A DNA stretch of 64,000 nt, taken from NCBI RefSeq assembly GCF_013839445.1, contig NZ_JACDIT010000011.1:41446-105445 (forward strand). Direction: 5' to 3'. Shown one piece after another: positions 7,760 through 17,837 of this stretch (position 1 is its first letter; every line of letters starts with the position of its first letter). Origin of the DNA: Chthonobacter albigriseus (GTDB lineage: Bacteria; Pseudomonadota; Alphaproteobacteria; Rhizobiales; Pleomorphomonadaceae). A program made the translations under genes and the position numbers. The notes beneath the pieces were generated by a model, which was not told the origin of the DNA, did no database searches, and worked only from the letters and a program-made list of their open reading frames with translations.

Positions 7760-9206
7760 TCGCCAGCAACGATTCGCAGTTCACATGCCGCTCCAGATGG
7801 TCGGCGAGCCGATCGAGCACCGCGTCGATCCGCGTCTCGTAGTCGAGGTCGCTTGTCCGCGCGCCCATCCAGGCCAGCAGCCGCCGCCGCTGCCCGTCGT
7901 GAGCGAACAGCCCGTGGCAGTAGGTGCCGAACACCCGTCCGTCCGCTGAGACCGCGCCTTCCTCCACACCCTCCACCCGGGCGAACGGCCGCGCGCGGTC
8001 CGGACCTTCCGTGACGCCGATGTGCATCTCGTAGCCGGTGAACGGTGTCTCGTCGGGCAGGCTGACCCCGGTCACCGGCGACAGGCGCTTCGTCCCGCCC
8101 ATCCGCGTCACCACGTCGATCAGGCCGAGACCGGGCACGGACCTCGGCGCGCCTTCGATGCCCTCGGGATCCTCGATCCGCCGCCCCAGCATCTGGTAGC
8201 CGCCGCAAAGACCGATCACCCGCCCGCCCTGGCGGACGTGCGCTGCGATGTCGATGTCCCACCCGGCATCACGCAGGGCCTGGAGGTCGTCGATGGTTGC
8301 CTTGGAGCCGGGCAGCAACACCACGTCCGCGGCACGGGGCAGGGGGCGCCCCACTTCGACGAGGTCGATGCGAACCCCCGGCTCCTGGCGCAGCGGGTCC
8401 AGATCGTCGAAGTTCGAGATCCGCGGCAGCACGGGCACGGCGATCAGAACCGCGTCCCCGGCCGCCGCGTCGGCACGGCTGCGCAGGCCGAGCGCGTCTT
8501 CGGCTGGCAGCAGCCCAGCGTCCGGGAAGTACGGCACGATGCCGAGCCCCGTCCAGCCGGTCCGCTCCTCCACGATCCGCATTCCCTCCGCGAACAGCGA
8601 AGCGTCGCCGCGGAAGCGATTGACGAGAAACCCGCGGACCAACGCGGCGTCCTCCGCCTCCATCACCGCCTTGGTGCCGACGAGGCTGGCGATCACGCCG
8701 CCCCGGTCGATGTCGCCGACGATCACCACCGGCGTTTCGGTCGCCCGGGCGAACCCCATGTTGGCGATGTCGCCGGCCCGCAGGTTCACCTCGGCCGCCG
8801 ACCCCGCGCCCTCCACGATCACCAGGTCGGCCTCGTCCGAGAGCCGGCCGAAGCTGTCGAGCACCGAGGCCATTAGCTTCGGCTTCCACGACTGGTACTC
8901 GCGGGCCTTGGCGGTTCCCACCATGCGCCCCTGGACGACGACCTGCGAGCCGATCTCGCTCTGCGGTTTCAGGAGCACCGGGTTCATGTGGACGGACGTC
9001 GCCACACCGGCGGCGCGGGCCTGGAGCGCCTGCGCCCGGCCGATCTCGCCGCCGTCGGCGGTGGCTGCCGCGTTGTTCGACATGTTCTGCGGCTTGAACG
9101 GCCGCACGCGGAACCCCCGCCGCGCGAACAGCCGGCACAGGCCGGCCACCAGCAGCGATTTGCCGACGTCCGAACCGGTGCCCTGGAGCATCACGCGGCG
9201 GGTCAT
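7740..9206 (-). CDS. cobQ: Cobyric acid synthase CobQ
   Basis: A 488-residue glutamine amidotransferase. The N-terminal dethiobiotin-synthetase-like ATPase has [19 protein letters not shown] and KPQNMSNNA. The C-terminal class I-like glutaminase has the nucleophile in [12 protein letters not shown] and the catalytic His in YCHGLF. It amidates carboxylates b, d, e and g of adenosylcobyrinic acid a,c-diamide. The ATG at 9206 shares one base with the cobO stop (TGATG), so the two are coupled. The open frame continues far upstream, but that part overlaps cobO and is not coding. Confidence 0.95.
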   Translation of the reverse strand: MTRRVMLQGTGSDVGKSLLVAGLCRLFARRGFRVRPFKPQNMSNNAAATADGGEIGRAQALQARAAGVATSVHMNPVLLKPQSEIGSQVVVQGRMVGTAKAREYQSWKPKLMASVLDSFGRLSDEADLVIVEGAGSAAEVNLRAGDIANMGFARATETPVVIVGDIDRGGVIASLVGTKAVMEAEDAALVRGFLVNRFRGDASLFAEGMRIVEERTGWTGLGIVPYFPDAGLLPAEDALGLRSRADAAAGDAVLIAVPVLPRISNFDDLDPLRQEPGVRIDLVEVGRPLPRAADVVLLPGSKATIDDLQALRDAGWDIDIAAHVRQGGRVIGLCGGYQMLGRRIEDPEGIEGAPRSVPGLGLIDVVTRMGGTKRLSPVTGVSLPDETPFTGYEMHIGVTEGPDRARPFARVEGVEEGAVSADGRVFGTYCHGLFAHDGQRRRLLAWMGARTSDLDYETRIDAVLDRLADHLERHVNCESLLAISEGRG

Positions 9207-9826
9207 CAGAACTCGATTCCCTGCTGCGCCTTCACCCCGGCCGCGAAGTGGTGCTTCACCAGCGTCATCTCTGTCACGAGGTCCGCCGCCTCGATCAGCT
9301 CCGGCTTGGCATTCCGCCCCGTCACGACCACATGGAGGTCCGGCCGCCGGGCCTTGAGGGCGGCGACCACGTCGGAAAGCGGCAGGTGTTCGTAGCGCAG
9401 GGAGATGTTGAGCTCGTCCAGGATCAACAGGCGAAGCTGCGGATCGGCCATCAGGTCGAGCGCCACCGACCACGCCTTCTCCGCCGCCGCGACGTCCCGT
9501 CCGCGGTCCTGCGTTTCCCAGGTGAAGCCCTCGCCGAGCGTGTACCACGCGACGTCGCCCAGCTTTTCCAGGATCTTCCGCTCGCCGGTCTCCCAGGCGC
9601 CCTTGCCGAACTGCACGACGCCGATCTTCCAGCCGTGCCCGAGCGCGCGGACGGCAAGACCGAAGGCGGCCGTCGATTTTCCCTTGCCCGGCCCTGTGTT
9701 GACCATCAGCAGCCCCTTTTCCGCGATGGGCTTGGAGGCGACCTCGGCATCCTGGACGGCCTTGCGCTTGGCCATCTTGGCGCGATGGCGCTCGGCATCC
9801 TCGGGGGAGGGAACTGGCTCGGACAC
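9206..9826 (-). CDS. cobO: Cob(I)yrinic acid a,c-diamide adenosyltransferase CobO
   Basis: A 206-residue CobA/CobO/BtuR ATP:corrinoid adenosyltransferase. The GTG start at 9826 begins [20 protein letters not shown], the usual CobO opening, and is followed by the unusual P-loop [14 protein letters not shown] and later [13 protein letters not shown]. It attaches the adenosyl group to cobalt before CobQ acts. It is first in a two-gene minus-strand operon with cobQ and is divergent from the riboswitch-led cbtB operon. The open frame extends upstream into the riboswitch region on the other strand, which argues for the GTG start. Confidence 0.93.
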   Translation of the reverse strand: MSEPVPSPEDAERHRAKMAKRKAVQDAEVASKPIAEKGLLMVNTGPGKGKSTAAFGLAVRALGHGWKIGVVQFGKGAWETGERKILEKLGDVAWYTLGEGFTWETQDRGRDVAAAEKAWSVALDLMADPQLRLLILDELNISLRYEHLPLSDVVAALKARRPDLHVVVTGRNAKPELIEAADLVTEMTLVKHHFAAGVKAQQGIEF

Positions 9827-9939
9827 GGGATGGCACCTTCTCATGCGATCTGACGGGGGTATCGCACGCCGGGCGGTCAGCCGAAAGAGTCGCTGTGCTC
9901 CGCGTTGACTTCGCCGCGGCAAACGGCCAAACATCAGGG

Positions 9940-10125
9940 CGACGGTCCTTCGCCCTCGAAGGTGAAAAGGGAATGCGGTCGGTCCTCGGAAACGGAGATC
10001 GGTTACTCCGCAGCTGCCCCCGCAACTGTGAACGGGAAGTCGGGTGCCACATGCCACTGGTCTATCGGGAGACCGGGAAGGCGGCGTCCGGCGGTGATCC
10101 GCGAGCCAGGAGACCTGCCGTCGTA
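9940..10125 (+). ncRNA. Cobalamin riboswitch
   Basis: The stretch contains the standard cobalamin aptamer blocks in order: TTCGCCCTCGAAGGTGAAAA and GGGAATGCGGT at the 5' side, CAGCTGCCCCCGCAACTGTG with AACGGGAAG in the core, the B12 box GCCACTGG, then CGGGAAGGCG and GCGAGCCAGGAGACCTGCC. It lies 44 bases upstream of cbtB on the plus strand, leading the cobalt-transport and corrin-ring operon. In such leaders, adenosylcobalamin binding represses the downstream genes. Ends are approximate. Confidence 0.96.
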
Positions 10126-10138
10126 GGTTGAACCCGCA

Positions 10139-10161
10139 TCCGCCGGTGGGGCGGAGAGGAG
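10139..10161 (+). promoter_or_regulatory. Expression platform: hairpin next to the cbtB ribosome site
   Basis: A 6-bp stem (TCCGCC at 10139-10144 and GGCGGA at 10150-10155) abuts the Shine-Dalgarno AGAGGAG (about 10155-10161), eight bases before the cbtB ATG. Its position suggests control of translation initiation rather than termination; no U-run follows. Confidence 0.55.
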
Positions 10162-10168
10162 TGACGAA

Positions 10169-10354
10169 ATGAACACGACGCTGAATTCTGCGGCTTCCTC
10201 CGCCGTCAAGGTGAAGAGCGACGTCCGGACCGCCGCGCTGCTGGCTCTGATCGCCGGCATCGGCCTGGTCTTCACGACCGGCTTCGCTCATCCCGAGCTG
10301 CTCCACAATGCCGCCCACGACTGGCGGCATTCGATGAGCTTCCCCTGTCACTGA
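10169..10354 (+). CDS. cbtB: CbtB-type cobalt transporter subunit
   Basis: A 61-residue protein with a single membrane segment (TAALLALIAGIGLVFTTGFA) and a C-terminal His-rich metal motif (HPELLHNAAHDWRHSMSFPCH). Both are typical of CbtB, the small partner of CbtA in B12-regulated cobalt uptake. It is the first gene after the cobalamin riboswitch and is followed ten bases later by cbtA. Confidence 0.92.
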   Translation: MNTTLNSAASSAVKVKSDVRTAALLALIAGIGLVFTTGFAHPELLHNAAHDWRHSMSFPCH

Positions 10355-10364
10355 CCGCGCTGAC

Positions 10365-11072
10365 ATGCTGAAGCGTGTATTGCTGGTCGGCCTTTTGGCC
10401 GGCCTGGCGGCGGGGCTTGCGATGGCGGTCCTGCAGCACTTCACCACCGTTCCGCTGATCATGGCGGCCGAGGCCTACGAAGCTGCGCCGGCCGGCGTTG
10501 CAACCGAGCCTGCGCCCGCCGCAACCGGCCACGACCACGGCGCGATGGGCCACGAGCACGGCGGCTCCGCCTGGATGCCCGCTGACGGCCTGGAGCGGAC
10601 CCTCTCCACCACGGTCGCGACCGTCGTCTCGGTGATGGGCTTCGCGCTGGTGCTGATCGCGGTGCTGCTGCTGGCCGGCGAGGAGATCACGCCCACGCGC
10701 GCGCTGGCCTATGCCGCCGCTGGCTTCGCCTCGACGGGGCTTGCGACCGCACTCGGCCTGGCGCCCGAACTGCCCGGCAGTGCTGCCGCAGACCTGGTCG
10801 ACCGCCAGCTTTGGTGGGGTGCGACCGTGCTCGCCACCGCCCTGGCGCTCTATCTCCTGATCCGGGCAAAGCCGTTCTGGGCCAAGCCGGTCGGCGTCCT
10901 GCTGCTGGTCGCTCCGCATGTCGTCGGCGCCCCGCATCCGGACGGCTACGCCAGCGTCGCCCCGGCCGAACTCGCCGCCCACTTCGCCTCGGCCTCGCTC
11001 GCCGTTCATGCCGTCATGTGGGCGCTGGTCGGCGCTTCGGTCGGCTTTTTCTGGCAGCGGGTCCGCGCCTGA
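10365..11072 (+). CDS. cbtA: CbtA-type cobalt transporter subunit
   Basis: A 235-residue membrane protein with five or six hydrophobic segments. The start MLKRVLLVGLLAGLAAGL and the loop with TGHDHGAMGHEHGG (His-rich, about residues 59-72) are characteristic of CbtA. Together with CbtB it forms a proposed cobalt importer found in B12-synthesising Proteobacteria under cobalamin riboswitch control. It supplies cobalt for the CobN chelatase encoded downstream in the same operon. Confidence 0.92.
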   Translation: MLKRVLLVGLLAGLAAGLAMAVLQHFTTVPLIMAAEAYEAAPAGVATEPAPAATGHDHGAMGHEHGGSAWMPADGLERTLSTTVATVVSVMGFALVLIAVLLLAGEEITPTRALAYAAAGFASTGLATALGLAPELPGSAAADLVDRQLWWGATVLATALALYLLIRAKPFWAKPVGVLLLVAPHVVGAPHPDGYASVAPAELAAHFASASLAVHAVMWALVGASVGFFWQRVRA

Positions 11073-11083
11073 CGGAGGTCGCC

Positions 11084-11461
11084 ATGACCGTGACCGTCTA
11101 CGTCTGCACCACCTGCCGCCGGGAGGACGACCCGGCGGACGGCCCGCGCGGCGGCGCCACGCTTGCCGCCGCCCTGGCAGCCGGCAATGAGGCCGCCGGC
11201 TCGCCCGTGGCGGTCGTGCCGGTGGAATGCCTCAGCGTTTGCAAGCGCCCGGTCACCATCGGCTTCGCCGCGCCGGGCAAATGGACCTACGTCTACGGCG
11301 ACTTTGCGCCCGACGCGGCGGACGCGATCCTCTCCGCCGCCGCCCAGTACGCCGACGCACCGGACGGGCTGATCCCCTGGCGGGAGCGTCCCGAACACTT
11401 GAAGCGCGGCGTCGTCGCGCGGCTTCCCCCCGTCCTTCCGCTTCCCGAGGCTGCCGAATGA
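11084..11461 (+). CDS. DUF1636 family protein, CobW-associated
   Basis: A 125-residue protein with two cysteine pairs (YVCTTCRRED at the start and VECLSVCKRPVTIGF in the middle), as in thioredoxin-like 2Fe-2S ferredoxins. The DUF1636 family is found next to cobW in alphaproteobacterial B12 loci. The ATG at 11084 follows GACGGAGGTC, a good ribosome site; the stop overlaps the cobW start by four bases. A role in metal handling or electron transfer for cobalt insertion is inference from context. Confidence 0.85.
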   Translation: MTVTVYVCTTCRREDDPADGPRGGATLAAALAAGNEAAGSPVAVVPVECLSVCKRPVTIGFAAPGKWTYVYGDFAPDAADAILSAAAQYADAPDGLIPWRERPEHLKRGVVARLPPVLPLPEAAE

Positions 11462-12492
11462 ATGCCTTCGCCAAGATCCCCGTCACCATCGTCACCGGCT
11501 TTCTCGGAGCCGGCAAGACGACGCTGATTCGCCACGTGCTGGAGAACGCCAAGGGCCGGCGCCTGGCGCTGATCGTCAACGAGTTCGGCGACGTCGGCGT
11601 GGACGGCGAGATCCTGCGCTCGTGCGGCATCGAGAGCTGCCCCGAGGAGAATATCGTCGAACTCGCCAACGGCTGCCTCTGCTGCACCGTGGCCGACGAC
11701 TTCATCCCGGCCATCGAGGCCCTCATCGCCCACGAGAAGCGGCCGGAGCACATCATCGTGGAAACAAGCGGGCTGGCGCTGCCCAAGCCGCTGGTGAAGG
11801 CTTTCGACTGGCCGGAGGTCCGCGCCCGACTGACGGTGGACGGCGTGATTGCCGTGGTGGACGCCGCCGCCGTCGCGGCCGGCCGCTTCGCCGACGATCC
11901 GGAAGCCGTGCTCGCCCAGCGAGAGGCCGATGCCTCGGTGGAGCACGACAACCCGCTGGAGGAGGTCTACGAGGACCAGCTTCTCTGCGCCGACCTCGTG
12001 GTGCTCAACAAGTCCGACCTGCTCGACGCCGCCGAGATCACCCGGGTGACCGGCGAGATCACCGGAGCGCTGCCGCGGGCCGTCAAGCTGGTCTCCACCG
12101 AGGAGGGCCGGATCGATCCGGCGCTCCTGCTCGGCATCGCCGCGGCCGCCGAAGACGACCTCGCCAACCGTCCCTCCCACCACGACGCCGAGCCGGACCA
12201 CGACCACGACGACTTCGACAGCTTCGTCGTCGACCTGCCGGCGAGCGCCGATCCCGCCGCGCTGATCGACCGGCTGAAATCGGCTGCCGAGAACCATGAC
12301 GTGCTGCGGATCAAGGGCTTCGTCGACGTCGAGGGCAAGCCGATGCGGCTCCTCGTCCAGGGCGTCGGTGCCCGGTTCCGCCAGCATTTCGACCGGGCCT
12401 GGAAGCCCGGCGAGGAACGCCGGACCCGGCTGGTCGTGATCGGCCAGAAGGGGCTGGACCAGGCCGCCGTGACCCGGGCGATCACAACCTGA
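11458..12492 (+). CDS. cobW: CobW GTP-dependent cobalt metallochaperone
   Basis: A 344-residue COG0523 GTPase. It has the P-loop VTGFLGAGKTTLIRHVL, the metal-binding motif GCLCCTV (CxCC), the guanine motif LNKSD, a His/Asp-rich linker (HHDAEPDHDHDD) and a C-terminal CobW domain (LRIKGFVDVEGKP). CobW is thought to load cobalt for the CobNST chelatase. It sits directly before cobN, with 18 bases between, and after the coupled DUF1636 gene. Confidence 0.95.
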   Translation: MNAFAKIPVTIVTGFLGAGKTTLIRHVLENAKGRRLALIVNEFGDVGVDGEILRSCGIESCPEENIVELANGCLCCTVADDFIPAIEALIAHEKRPEHIIVETSGLALPKPLVKAFDWPEVRARLTVDGVIAVVDAAAVAAGRFADDPEAVLAQREADASVEHDNPLEEVYEDQLLCADLVVLNKSDLLDAAEITRVTGEITGALPRAVKLVSTEEGRIDPALLLGIAAAAEDDLANRPSHHDAEPDHDHDDFDSFVVDLPASADPAALIDRLKSAAENHDVLRIKGFVDVEGKPMRLLVQGVGARFRQHFDRAWKPGEERRTRLVVIGQKGLDQAAVTRAITT

Positions 12493-12510
12493 CGCCGGAA
12501 GGATACAACC

Positions 12511-15500
12511 GTGCACATCCTGGCCGAGCAGATCCGATCGCTGGACGAGACCGTCCCGGCGATCGACCTCGGCCAGAGCCCGGCCGAAGTCGTCATTCTG
12601 TCGTTTTCCGACAGCGACCTCGGTCTCGTCGCCGCGGTTCATGAGAAGCTTGAGCGGGATAGCCGGCCGACGCTACGGCTCGCCAGTCTTGCAGCCCTCC
12701 GCCATCCCTATTCGGTGGATCTCTACATCGAGAAGGTGGTCAATAACGCGCGGGTCGTCATCGTTCGCTGCCTCGGTGGAATGGACTACTGGCGCTACGG
12801 CCTGGATGAACTGGCCATTGCTGCTCGAACGCAAGGTTTCGCGCTTGCGGTTGTACCAGGCGATGGAAAGGCCGATCCGCGCCTCGACGAGGTCTCGACC
12901 GTTCCCGAAGCCGACCTGAGGCGCATCTGGGGCTGGTTCCAGGCCGGTGGTGCGGCCAACGTCACATCGCTTTTCTCTTGGATCGACAAGGCGTTAGGCG
13001 GATCTTCCGAACCTGCGGAGCCCGTCCCGTTGGCCCCGTTCGGCTGCTTCCCGGAGGCTTGCGGCTGCGGCGGGGATTGCAGCGTGGCAGGTACCGGAAA
13101 CGCTGGGGATAGCCGGCCCGTCGCGCTCCTCCTGTTCTACCGCTCGCTGCTCGCCGCGGCCGATACTGTGCCGATTGTCGAGCTGGTCCAGGCACTTGGC
13201 CGAGAGGGTCTGGTCGGCGTGCCGCTCTACGTGACGTCGCTGAAGGATCGCCAGGCCGTCGCCGGCCTAACGGATGCAATCGATCGCATCAAACCGGACG
13301 TGATCCTCAACACGACGGCGTTCTCCGCCCGACCGGACGACGGGCCGGGACCGCTCGATCGGGCGAATTGCCCGGTGATTCAAGCGGTTACCGCAACAAC
13401 CTTCCACGCTGCCTGGTTGAGCGGACAGCGCGGCCTGACCGCTACCGACCTGGCGATGAACGTCGTTCTGCCAGAGGTGGATGGGCGGATCGACGGGCCT
13501 GCGATCTCGTTCAAAGCGGACTTGGAGAGGTCGGAAGTCACTGAATTTGCTCGTGTATTTCATCGTCCTGAGGCGGCGGGGATATCCCGCGCGGCGACCT
13601 TGGCGGCGAATTGGGCGCGGTTGCGGCGGATGCCGAACGGGGACAAGCGGCTGGCGCTCGTCTTGTCCGATTATCCCGTCAAAGGCGGCCGGACCGGCTA
13701 CGCGGTGGGACTGGACGGGCCTGCGAGCATCGAGAAAATCGTTGCGGAACTGAGGCTTGCCGGCTTCGACGTGGGTCTGGAGGGTGGTGCGGACGGCGCC
13801 GTTCGGCGTCTGGAGGAGGGCGGGGATAGTTTCGCCGTTGGTGTAGTCGCCTACCGATCCTGGTTCCGGACGCTGCCGGAGGACTTCCAGGCGGCGGTGA
13901 CGGCGGCCTGGGGCGAGCCGGAGGCGGATCCCGACGTTTCGGAAAACGCATTTCGGATCAAGGCTCTGGGACTTGGCAAGCTTGCCGTCATGGTCCAACC
14001 CGACCGTGGCAGACGGGCCGAACGGGCGGGCGAATACCACGATCCGGCGCTGCCGCCGCGCCATGGCTACGTAGCCGGCTACATGTGGCTACGTAGCGTG
14101 TGGGGGATCGATGCGATGATCCACCTCGGCACGCATGGCACGATCGAGTGGCTGCCCGGCAAATCGGTCGCGTTATCCCCGTCCTGCGCGCCGGTGGTAT
14201 TGATGGGTCCGACGCCGGTCATCTACCCCTTCATCGTCAACAACCCCGGCGAAGCGGCCCAGGCGAAGCGCCGGATCGGAGCGGTGACGCTGGGCCATAT
14301 GACGCCACCGCTGTCGCGGGCGGGGACCCACGGCGCGACCGCCGAGATCGAGGCGCTGCTGGACGAGTTCGCCGCCGCCCAGACGCTGGATCCGCGCCGG
14401 GCGCAGCTGCTGGCCGACCTGATCCTGGAGAAGGCCGAAGCGAGCGGCCTTGCCGCCGAGACGGGCCTGGACGCGGGCCTCGATCGCGCGGCGGCGCTCG
14501 CCCGGCTCGACGCCTTCGTGTGTGACCTCAAGGACATGCGCATCGGCGACGGCCTGCACATGTTTGGCGAGGCGCCCGACGAAGGACAGGTCGCGGCGAT
14601 GGCCGAGGCGATCGGGACCGACGCGGCGCGGCTCGGCGGACTGATGCGCACGTCCGCGATTGGCGAACGGCAGGCGCTGATAGCGGCGCTGGAGGGCCGT
14701 TTCGTACAGCCGGGGCCGGCCGGCGCGCCGGCGAGCGGGCGGCTCGACGTGCTGCCGACCGGTCGCAACATCTACGCGGTGGACCCGCGCTCCGTGCCGA
14801 CGCGGACGGCCTATGACATCGGCGCAAAGGTGGCCGAGGCCGTGGTCGCCCGCTATGTGCAGGATCACGGCGACTGGCCGAAGCGCATGGTGCTGGACCT
14901 CTGGGGCAGCGCCTCCATGCGCACCGGCGGCGAGGACCTGGGACAGGCCTTCGCGTTGCTCGGTGTGCGCCCGACCTGGGATGCCGCGTCGTCGCGGGTC
15001 TCCGGCTTCGAGGTGCTGTCGACCGCCCGGACGGGCCGCCCGCGGGTGGACGTGACGCTGCGGATCTCCGGCCTCTTCCGCGACGTGTTCCCGACCCAGA
15101 TCGCGCTGTTCGACCAGGCGGTGAAGGCGGTTGCGGCGCTGGACGAGGACGCGGAGACCAACCCGCTCGCCGCGAGCGCGGGGGACGGCCTGGAACCGCG
15201 GATCTACGGGCCGGCAGCAGGCGCCTACGGGGTCGGCATCGCCGGCCGGGTGGCATCCGGCAGTTGGGACGGGCGCGACGACCTCGCCGCGCTCTACCTG
15301 GACGCGGGCGGCTTCGCCTACGGCGGCGACGCGGACGGGGAGAGGGCCGCCGAACCCTTCCGCCGCCGGGTGGCCGCCGCGGACGCCTTCGTCCACGTCC
15401 AGGACATGGCGGGACAGGACGTGCTCGATTCCGACGCCTTCGCCGAGCACGAGGGCGGCTTCGCGGCGGCGGCTCGGATGACCGGTGGAGCGCCGGCGCT

Positions 15501-15897
15501 CTACCATGTGGACGCGACGCACGGCGAGGATCAGGCGGTGGTCCGCACGCTGTCGGAGGAGATCGTCCGCGTGGTGCGGGCGCGGGCGACCAACCCGCGC
15601 TGGATCAGCGGCCAGATGCGCCACGGCCACCGCGGCGCCGCCGAGATCGCCGAGACGGTCGGCAACCTCCTGACCTTCGCCGCGGCCGCCGACGTGGTGG
15701 AGAACCGCCAGTTCGACCTGGTGTTCGACGCGACGCTCGGCGACGACGCCGTCCGCGATTTCATGGTCGGCGCCAACCCGCGCGCGGCGGCGGCCTGCGC
15801 CAAGGCCTTCGACGAGGCGCTGCGCCGGGGCCTCTGGACCACCCGGCGCAATTCGGTAGCCGGCCGCATCGCCGAGACGCTGGAGCGCGCCGCATGA
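12511..15897 (+). CDS. cobN: Cobaltochelatase large subunit CobN
   Basis: An 1128-residue protein with a GTG start. It carries the BchH/CobN hallmark around residues 510-560 ([20 protein letters not shown] and [18 protein letters not shown]) and later [14 protein letters not shown] and [11 protein letters not shown]. It is the porphyrin-binding subunit that inserts cobalt into hydrogenobyrinic acid a,c-diamide, with CobS and CobT chelatase subunits that are not in this window. It is at the short end for the family. Two odd points are a Cys cluster at residues 179-190 (C-x4-C-x-C-x3-C) and a lower GC content in its first half. The stop overlaps cobG by four bases. Confidence 0.94.
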   Translation: MHILAEQIRSLDETVPAIDLGQSPAEVVILSFSDSDLGLVAAVHEKLERDSRPTLRLASLAALRHPYSVDLYIEKVVNNARVVIVRCLGGMDYWRYGLDELAIAARTQGFALAVVPGDGKADPRLDEVSTVPEADLRRIWGWFQAGGAANVTSLFSWIDKALGGSSEPAEPVPLAPFGCFPEACGCGGDCSVAGTGNAGDSRPVALLLFYRSLLAAADTVPIVELVQALGREGLVGVPLYVTSLKDRQAVAGLTDAIDRIKPDVILNTTAFSARPDDGPGPLDRANCPVIQAVTATTFHAAWLSGQRGLTATDLAMNVVLPEVDGRIDGPAISFKADLERSEVTEFARVFHRPEAAGISRAATLAANWARLRRMPNGDKRLALVLSDYPVKGGRTGYAVGLDGPASIEKIVAELRLAGFDVGLEGGADGAVRRLEEGGDSFAVGVVAYRSWFRTLPEDFQAAVTAAWGEPEADPDVSENAFRIKALGLGKLAVMVQPDRGRRAERAGEYHDPALPPRHGYVAGYMWLRSVWGIDAMIHLGTHGTIEWLPGKSVALSPSCAPVVLMGPTPVIYPFIVNNPGEAAQAKRRIGAVTLGHMTPPLSRAGTHGATAEIEALLDEFAAAQTLDPRRAQLLADLILEKAEASGLAAETGLDAGLDRAAALARLDAFVCDLKDMRIGDGLHMFGEAPDEGQVAAMAEAIGTDAARLGGLMRTSAIGERQALIAALEGRFVQPGPAGAPASGRLDVLPTGRNIYAVDPRSVPTRTAYDIGAKVAEAVVARYVQDHGDWPKRMVLDLWGSASMRTGGEDLGQAFALLGVRPTWDAASSRVSGFEVLSTARTGRPRVDVTLRISGLFRDVFPTQIALFDQAVKAVAALDEDAETNPLAASAGDGLEPRIYGPAAGAYGVGIAGRVASGSWDGRDDLAALYLDAGGFAYGGDADGERAAEPFRRRVAAADAFVHVQDMAGQDVLDSDAFAEHEGGFAAAARMTGGAPALYHVDATHGEDQAVVRTLSEEIVRVVRARATNPRWISGQMRHGHRGAAEIAETVGNLLTFAAAADVVENRQFDLVFDATLGDDAVRDFMVGANPRAAAACAKAFDEALRRGLWTTRRNSVAGRIAETLERAA
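14064..14097. repeat. Paired palindromic 12-mers inside cobN
   Basis: TGGCTACGTAGC occurs at 14064-14075 and again at 14086-14097. Each copy contains the perfect 10-bp palindrome GCTACGTAGC, and they are 22 bases apart, about two helical turns. They encode the conserved [11 protein letters not shown] region using codons rare in this genome (GTA, CTA, CGT) and lie near the point where cobN changes base composition. Confidence 0.6.
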
Positions 15898-17837
15898 CGA
15901 CCATGCCGCTTCCCCCCACGGTCAAGGGCTGGTGCCCGGGCGCCCTCCGCCCGATGGAGAGCGGCGACGGCCTGCTGGTGCGCCTGCGCGTGACCGGCGG
16001 CATCGTCAGCCGCGAGCGCTTCCGGGCGGTGGCGGGCCTTGCGCGGCGCTACGGTAACGGGCTGGTGGATCTCAGCCAACGCGCCAATCTTCAACTGCGC
16101 GGCGTGAACGAGGCGGATCTCGCCGCGCTGCAGGACGAACTCGCGGCACTCGGCGTACTCGACGCGGACCCGGACGCGGAGGCTGTCCGCAACGTGATCG
16201 GCCCGCCGTTCGCCGGACTCGACCCTTCGGCGCCGGTTGACGGGAGGGCGCTGGTGGCGGGCCTGGAGGCGCGGATCGTCGGGGATGCCCGGCTGCACGC
16301 GCTGCCGGACAAGTTCGGCTTCCTGGTGGACGACGGCGGGGCGGTTCCGCTGTCGGACGTTTCCTGCGACGTGCGGCTGCTGGGGACAGCCGGAGGCGTG
16401 GTGTTGGTCCTCGGCGGGACGGAGGCATCGGCGCTGGTAGTCGGCCGGGTTTCGCCGGAGCGGGCAGTCGACGCGGCCGTGGCGGCGGCGCTGGCCTTCC
16501 TGGACCTCCGCGGGTCGGTCGTGCCGGCGGCACGGCGGATGAAGGACCTGATCGGCCCCGCTGGACGCGCGGCGCTGATCGCCACGATCGGGGCGCATTT
16601 CGGCGCGTCGCTGGATCGCGCGGTCGTGCAGGATGCAGCCCCGGGGAGGGCGCCGCTGTCGCTGGGGCTCGGGGCAGGGTTCATCGCCTGCGGGGCGCCC
16701 TTCGGCCGGCTCACCGCGGCGCAGATGGAAGCGATCGCGGACGTGGCGGGCGACGAGATCCGCCTGACGCCGTTTCGCGCTCTGCTCCTGCCGAACGCCC
16801 CGGCATCGGCTCTGGCCGTGCTGGAGGCAGCCGGGCTGATCCTCGACGACTCGGATCCGCTACGGGCGGTGGTGGCCTGCGCGGGGGCGCCGGGCTGCCC
16901 CTCGGGGCAAGTGGAGACGCGCGCTATCGCGACGGACCTGGCGCCGCTCGTCCGCGGTCTGGCGGGTCCGGACGGCATCGCGCTCCACGTCTCCGGCTGC
17001 GCCAAGGGCTGCGCCCGGCCGGCGGTCGCACCGCTGGTGCTCGTCGGTCGCGATGGGCGCTATGATCTGGTGCTGTCGGGCCGGGCGAACGACGATCCGC
17101 ACTTGTGCGGGCTGGACAGGAACGCCGCCGCCGAGGCACTTCGGCAGCGAGGGAAGGACGCCGATATGGCCGGTAAACTGCACATCGACGCCGCGCGGAC
17201 GGCCGGGGCCGAGCCCCTGGACTACGTCCGCGACGGCGCGGAGATTTACCGCCGGTCCTTCGCCATCATCCGCTCCGAGGCCGACCTGAAGCGCTTTTCG
17301 CCGGCCGAGGAGAAGGTGGCGGTGCGCATCATCCACGCCTGCGGGATGGTGGAGGTGGCCGCCGACATCGCCTTCGCGCCGGGCGCCGTGGAAGCCGCGA
17401 AGGCTGCACTGAAGGCCGGCGCGCCGGTGCTCTGCGACGCCAAGATGGTGGCGAACGGCGTGACCCGGGCCCGCCTGCCGGCCGCCAACGCGGTGATCTG
17501 CACCCTCGACGACGCGTCCGTGCCGGCGCTGGCCGAAAAGCTCGGCAACACCCGCTCGGCGGCAGCGATGGAGCTCTGGCGCGACCACATGGCCGGCGCC
17601 GTCATCGCCATCGGCAACGCGCCGACCGCACTGTTCCGCCTGATCGAGATGATCGACGCGGGCGCCCCGATGCCGGCTGCGGTGATCGGCATGCCCGTCG
17701 GCTTCGTCGGCGCGATGGAATCCAAGGAGGCGCTGATCGCGGACGGGCGCCTTCCCTATCTCGTGGTGCGCGGCCGCAAGGGCGGCAGCGCCATGGCGGC
17801 GGCGGCCGTGAACGCCTTGGCGAGTGAACGCGAATGA
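15894..17837 (+). CDS. cobG-cobH: Precorrin-3B synthase CobG fused to precorrin-8X methylmutase CobH
   Basis: One uninterrupted frame of 647 residues holds two enzymes. Residues 1 to about 415 are CobG, a nitrite/sulfite-reductase-like monooxygenase: [16 protein letters not shown] and four Fe-S cysteines (Cys329, 335, 369, 373 in [11 protein letters not shown] and [10 protein letters not shown]). Residues from about 425 to 647 are Cob[59 protein letters not shown] and [13 protein letters not shown]. CobG hydroxylates precorrin-3A; CobH moves the C11 methyl to C12. An ATG at 17166 (residue 425) is preceded by GAGGGAAGGACGCCGAT, a good ribosome site, so a free CobH may also be made. No stop separates the two. 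Confidence 0.9.
   Translation: MTTMPLPPTVKGWCPGALRPMESGDGLLVRLRVTGGIVSRERFRAVAGLARRYGNGLVDLSQRANLQLRGVNEADLAALQDELAALGVLDADPDAEAVRNVIGPPFAGLDPSAPVDGRALVAGLEARIVGDARLHALPDKFGFLVDDGGAVPLSDVSCDVRLLGTAGGVVLVLGGTEASALVVGRVSPERAVDAAVAAALAFLDLRGSVVPAARRMKDLIGPAGRAALIATIGAHFGASLDRAVVQDAAPGRAPLSLGLGAGFIACGAPFGRLTAAQMEAIADVAGDEIRLTPFRALLLPNAPASALAVLEAAGLILDDSDPLRAVVACAGAPGCPSGQVETRAIATDLAPLVRGLAGPDGIALHVSGCAKGCARPAVAPLVLVGRDGRYDLVLSGRANDDPHLCGLDRNAAAEALRQRGKDADMAGKLHIDAARTAGAEPLDYVRDGAEIYRRSFAIIRSEADLKRFSPAEEKVAVRIIHACGMVEVAADIAFAPGAVEAAKAALKAGAPVLCDAKMVANGVTRARLPAANAVICTLDDASVPALAEKLGNTRSAAAMELWRDHMAGAVIAIGNAPTALFRLIEMIDAGAPMPAAVIGMPVGFVGAMESKEALIADGRLPYLVVRGRKGGSAMAAAAVNALASERE

Noticed and set aside
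9207..10052. Upstream extension of the cobQ open frame (to a 770-codon ORF)
   Set aside because: That part overlaps cobO in another frame and reads as low-complexity sequence; the ATG at 9206 coupled to the cobO stop fits the family length.
17166..17837. Listing cobH as a separate gene only
   Set aside because: No stop separates it from cobG; the single frame is reported, with the internal start noted.
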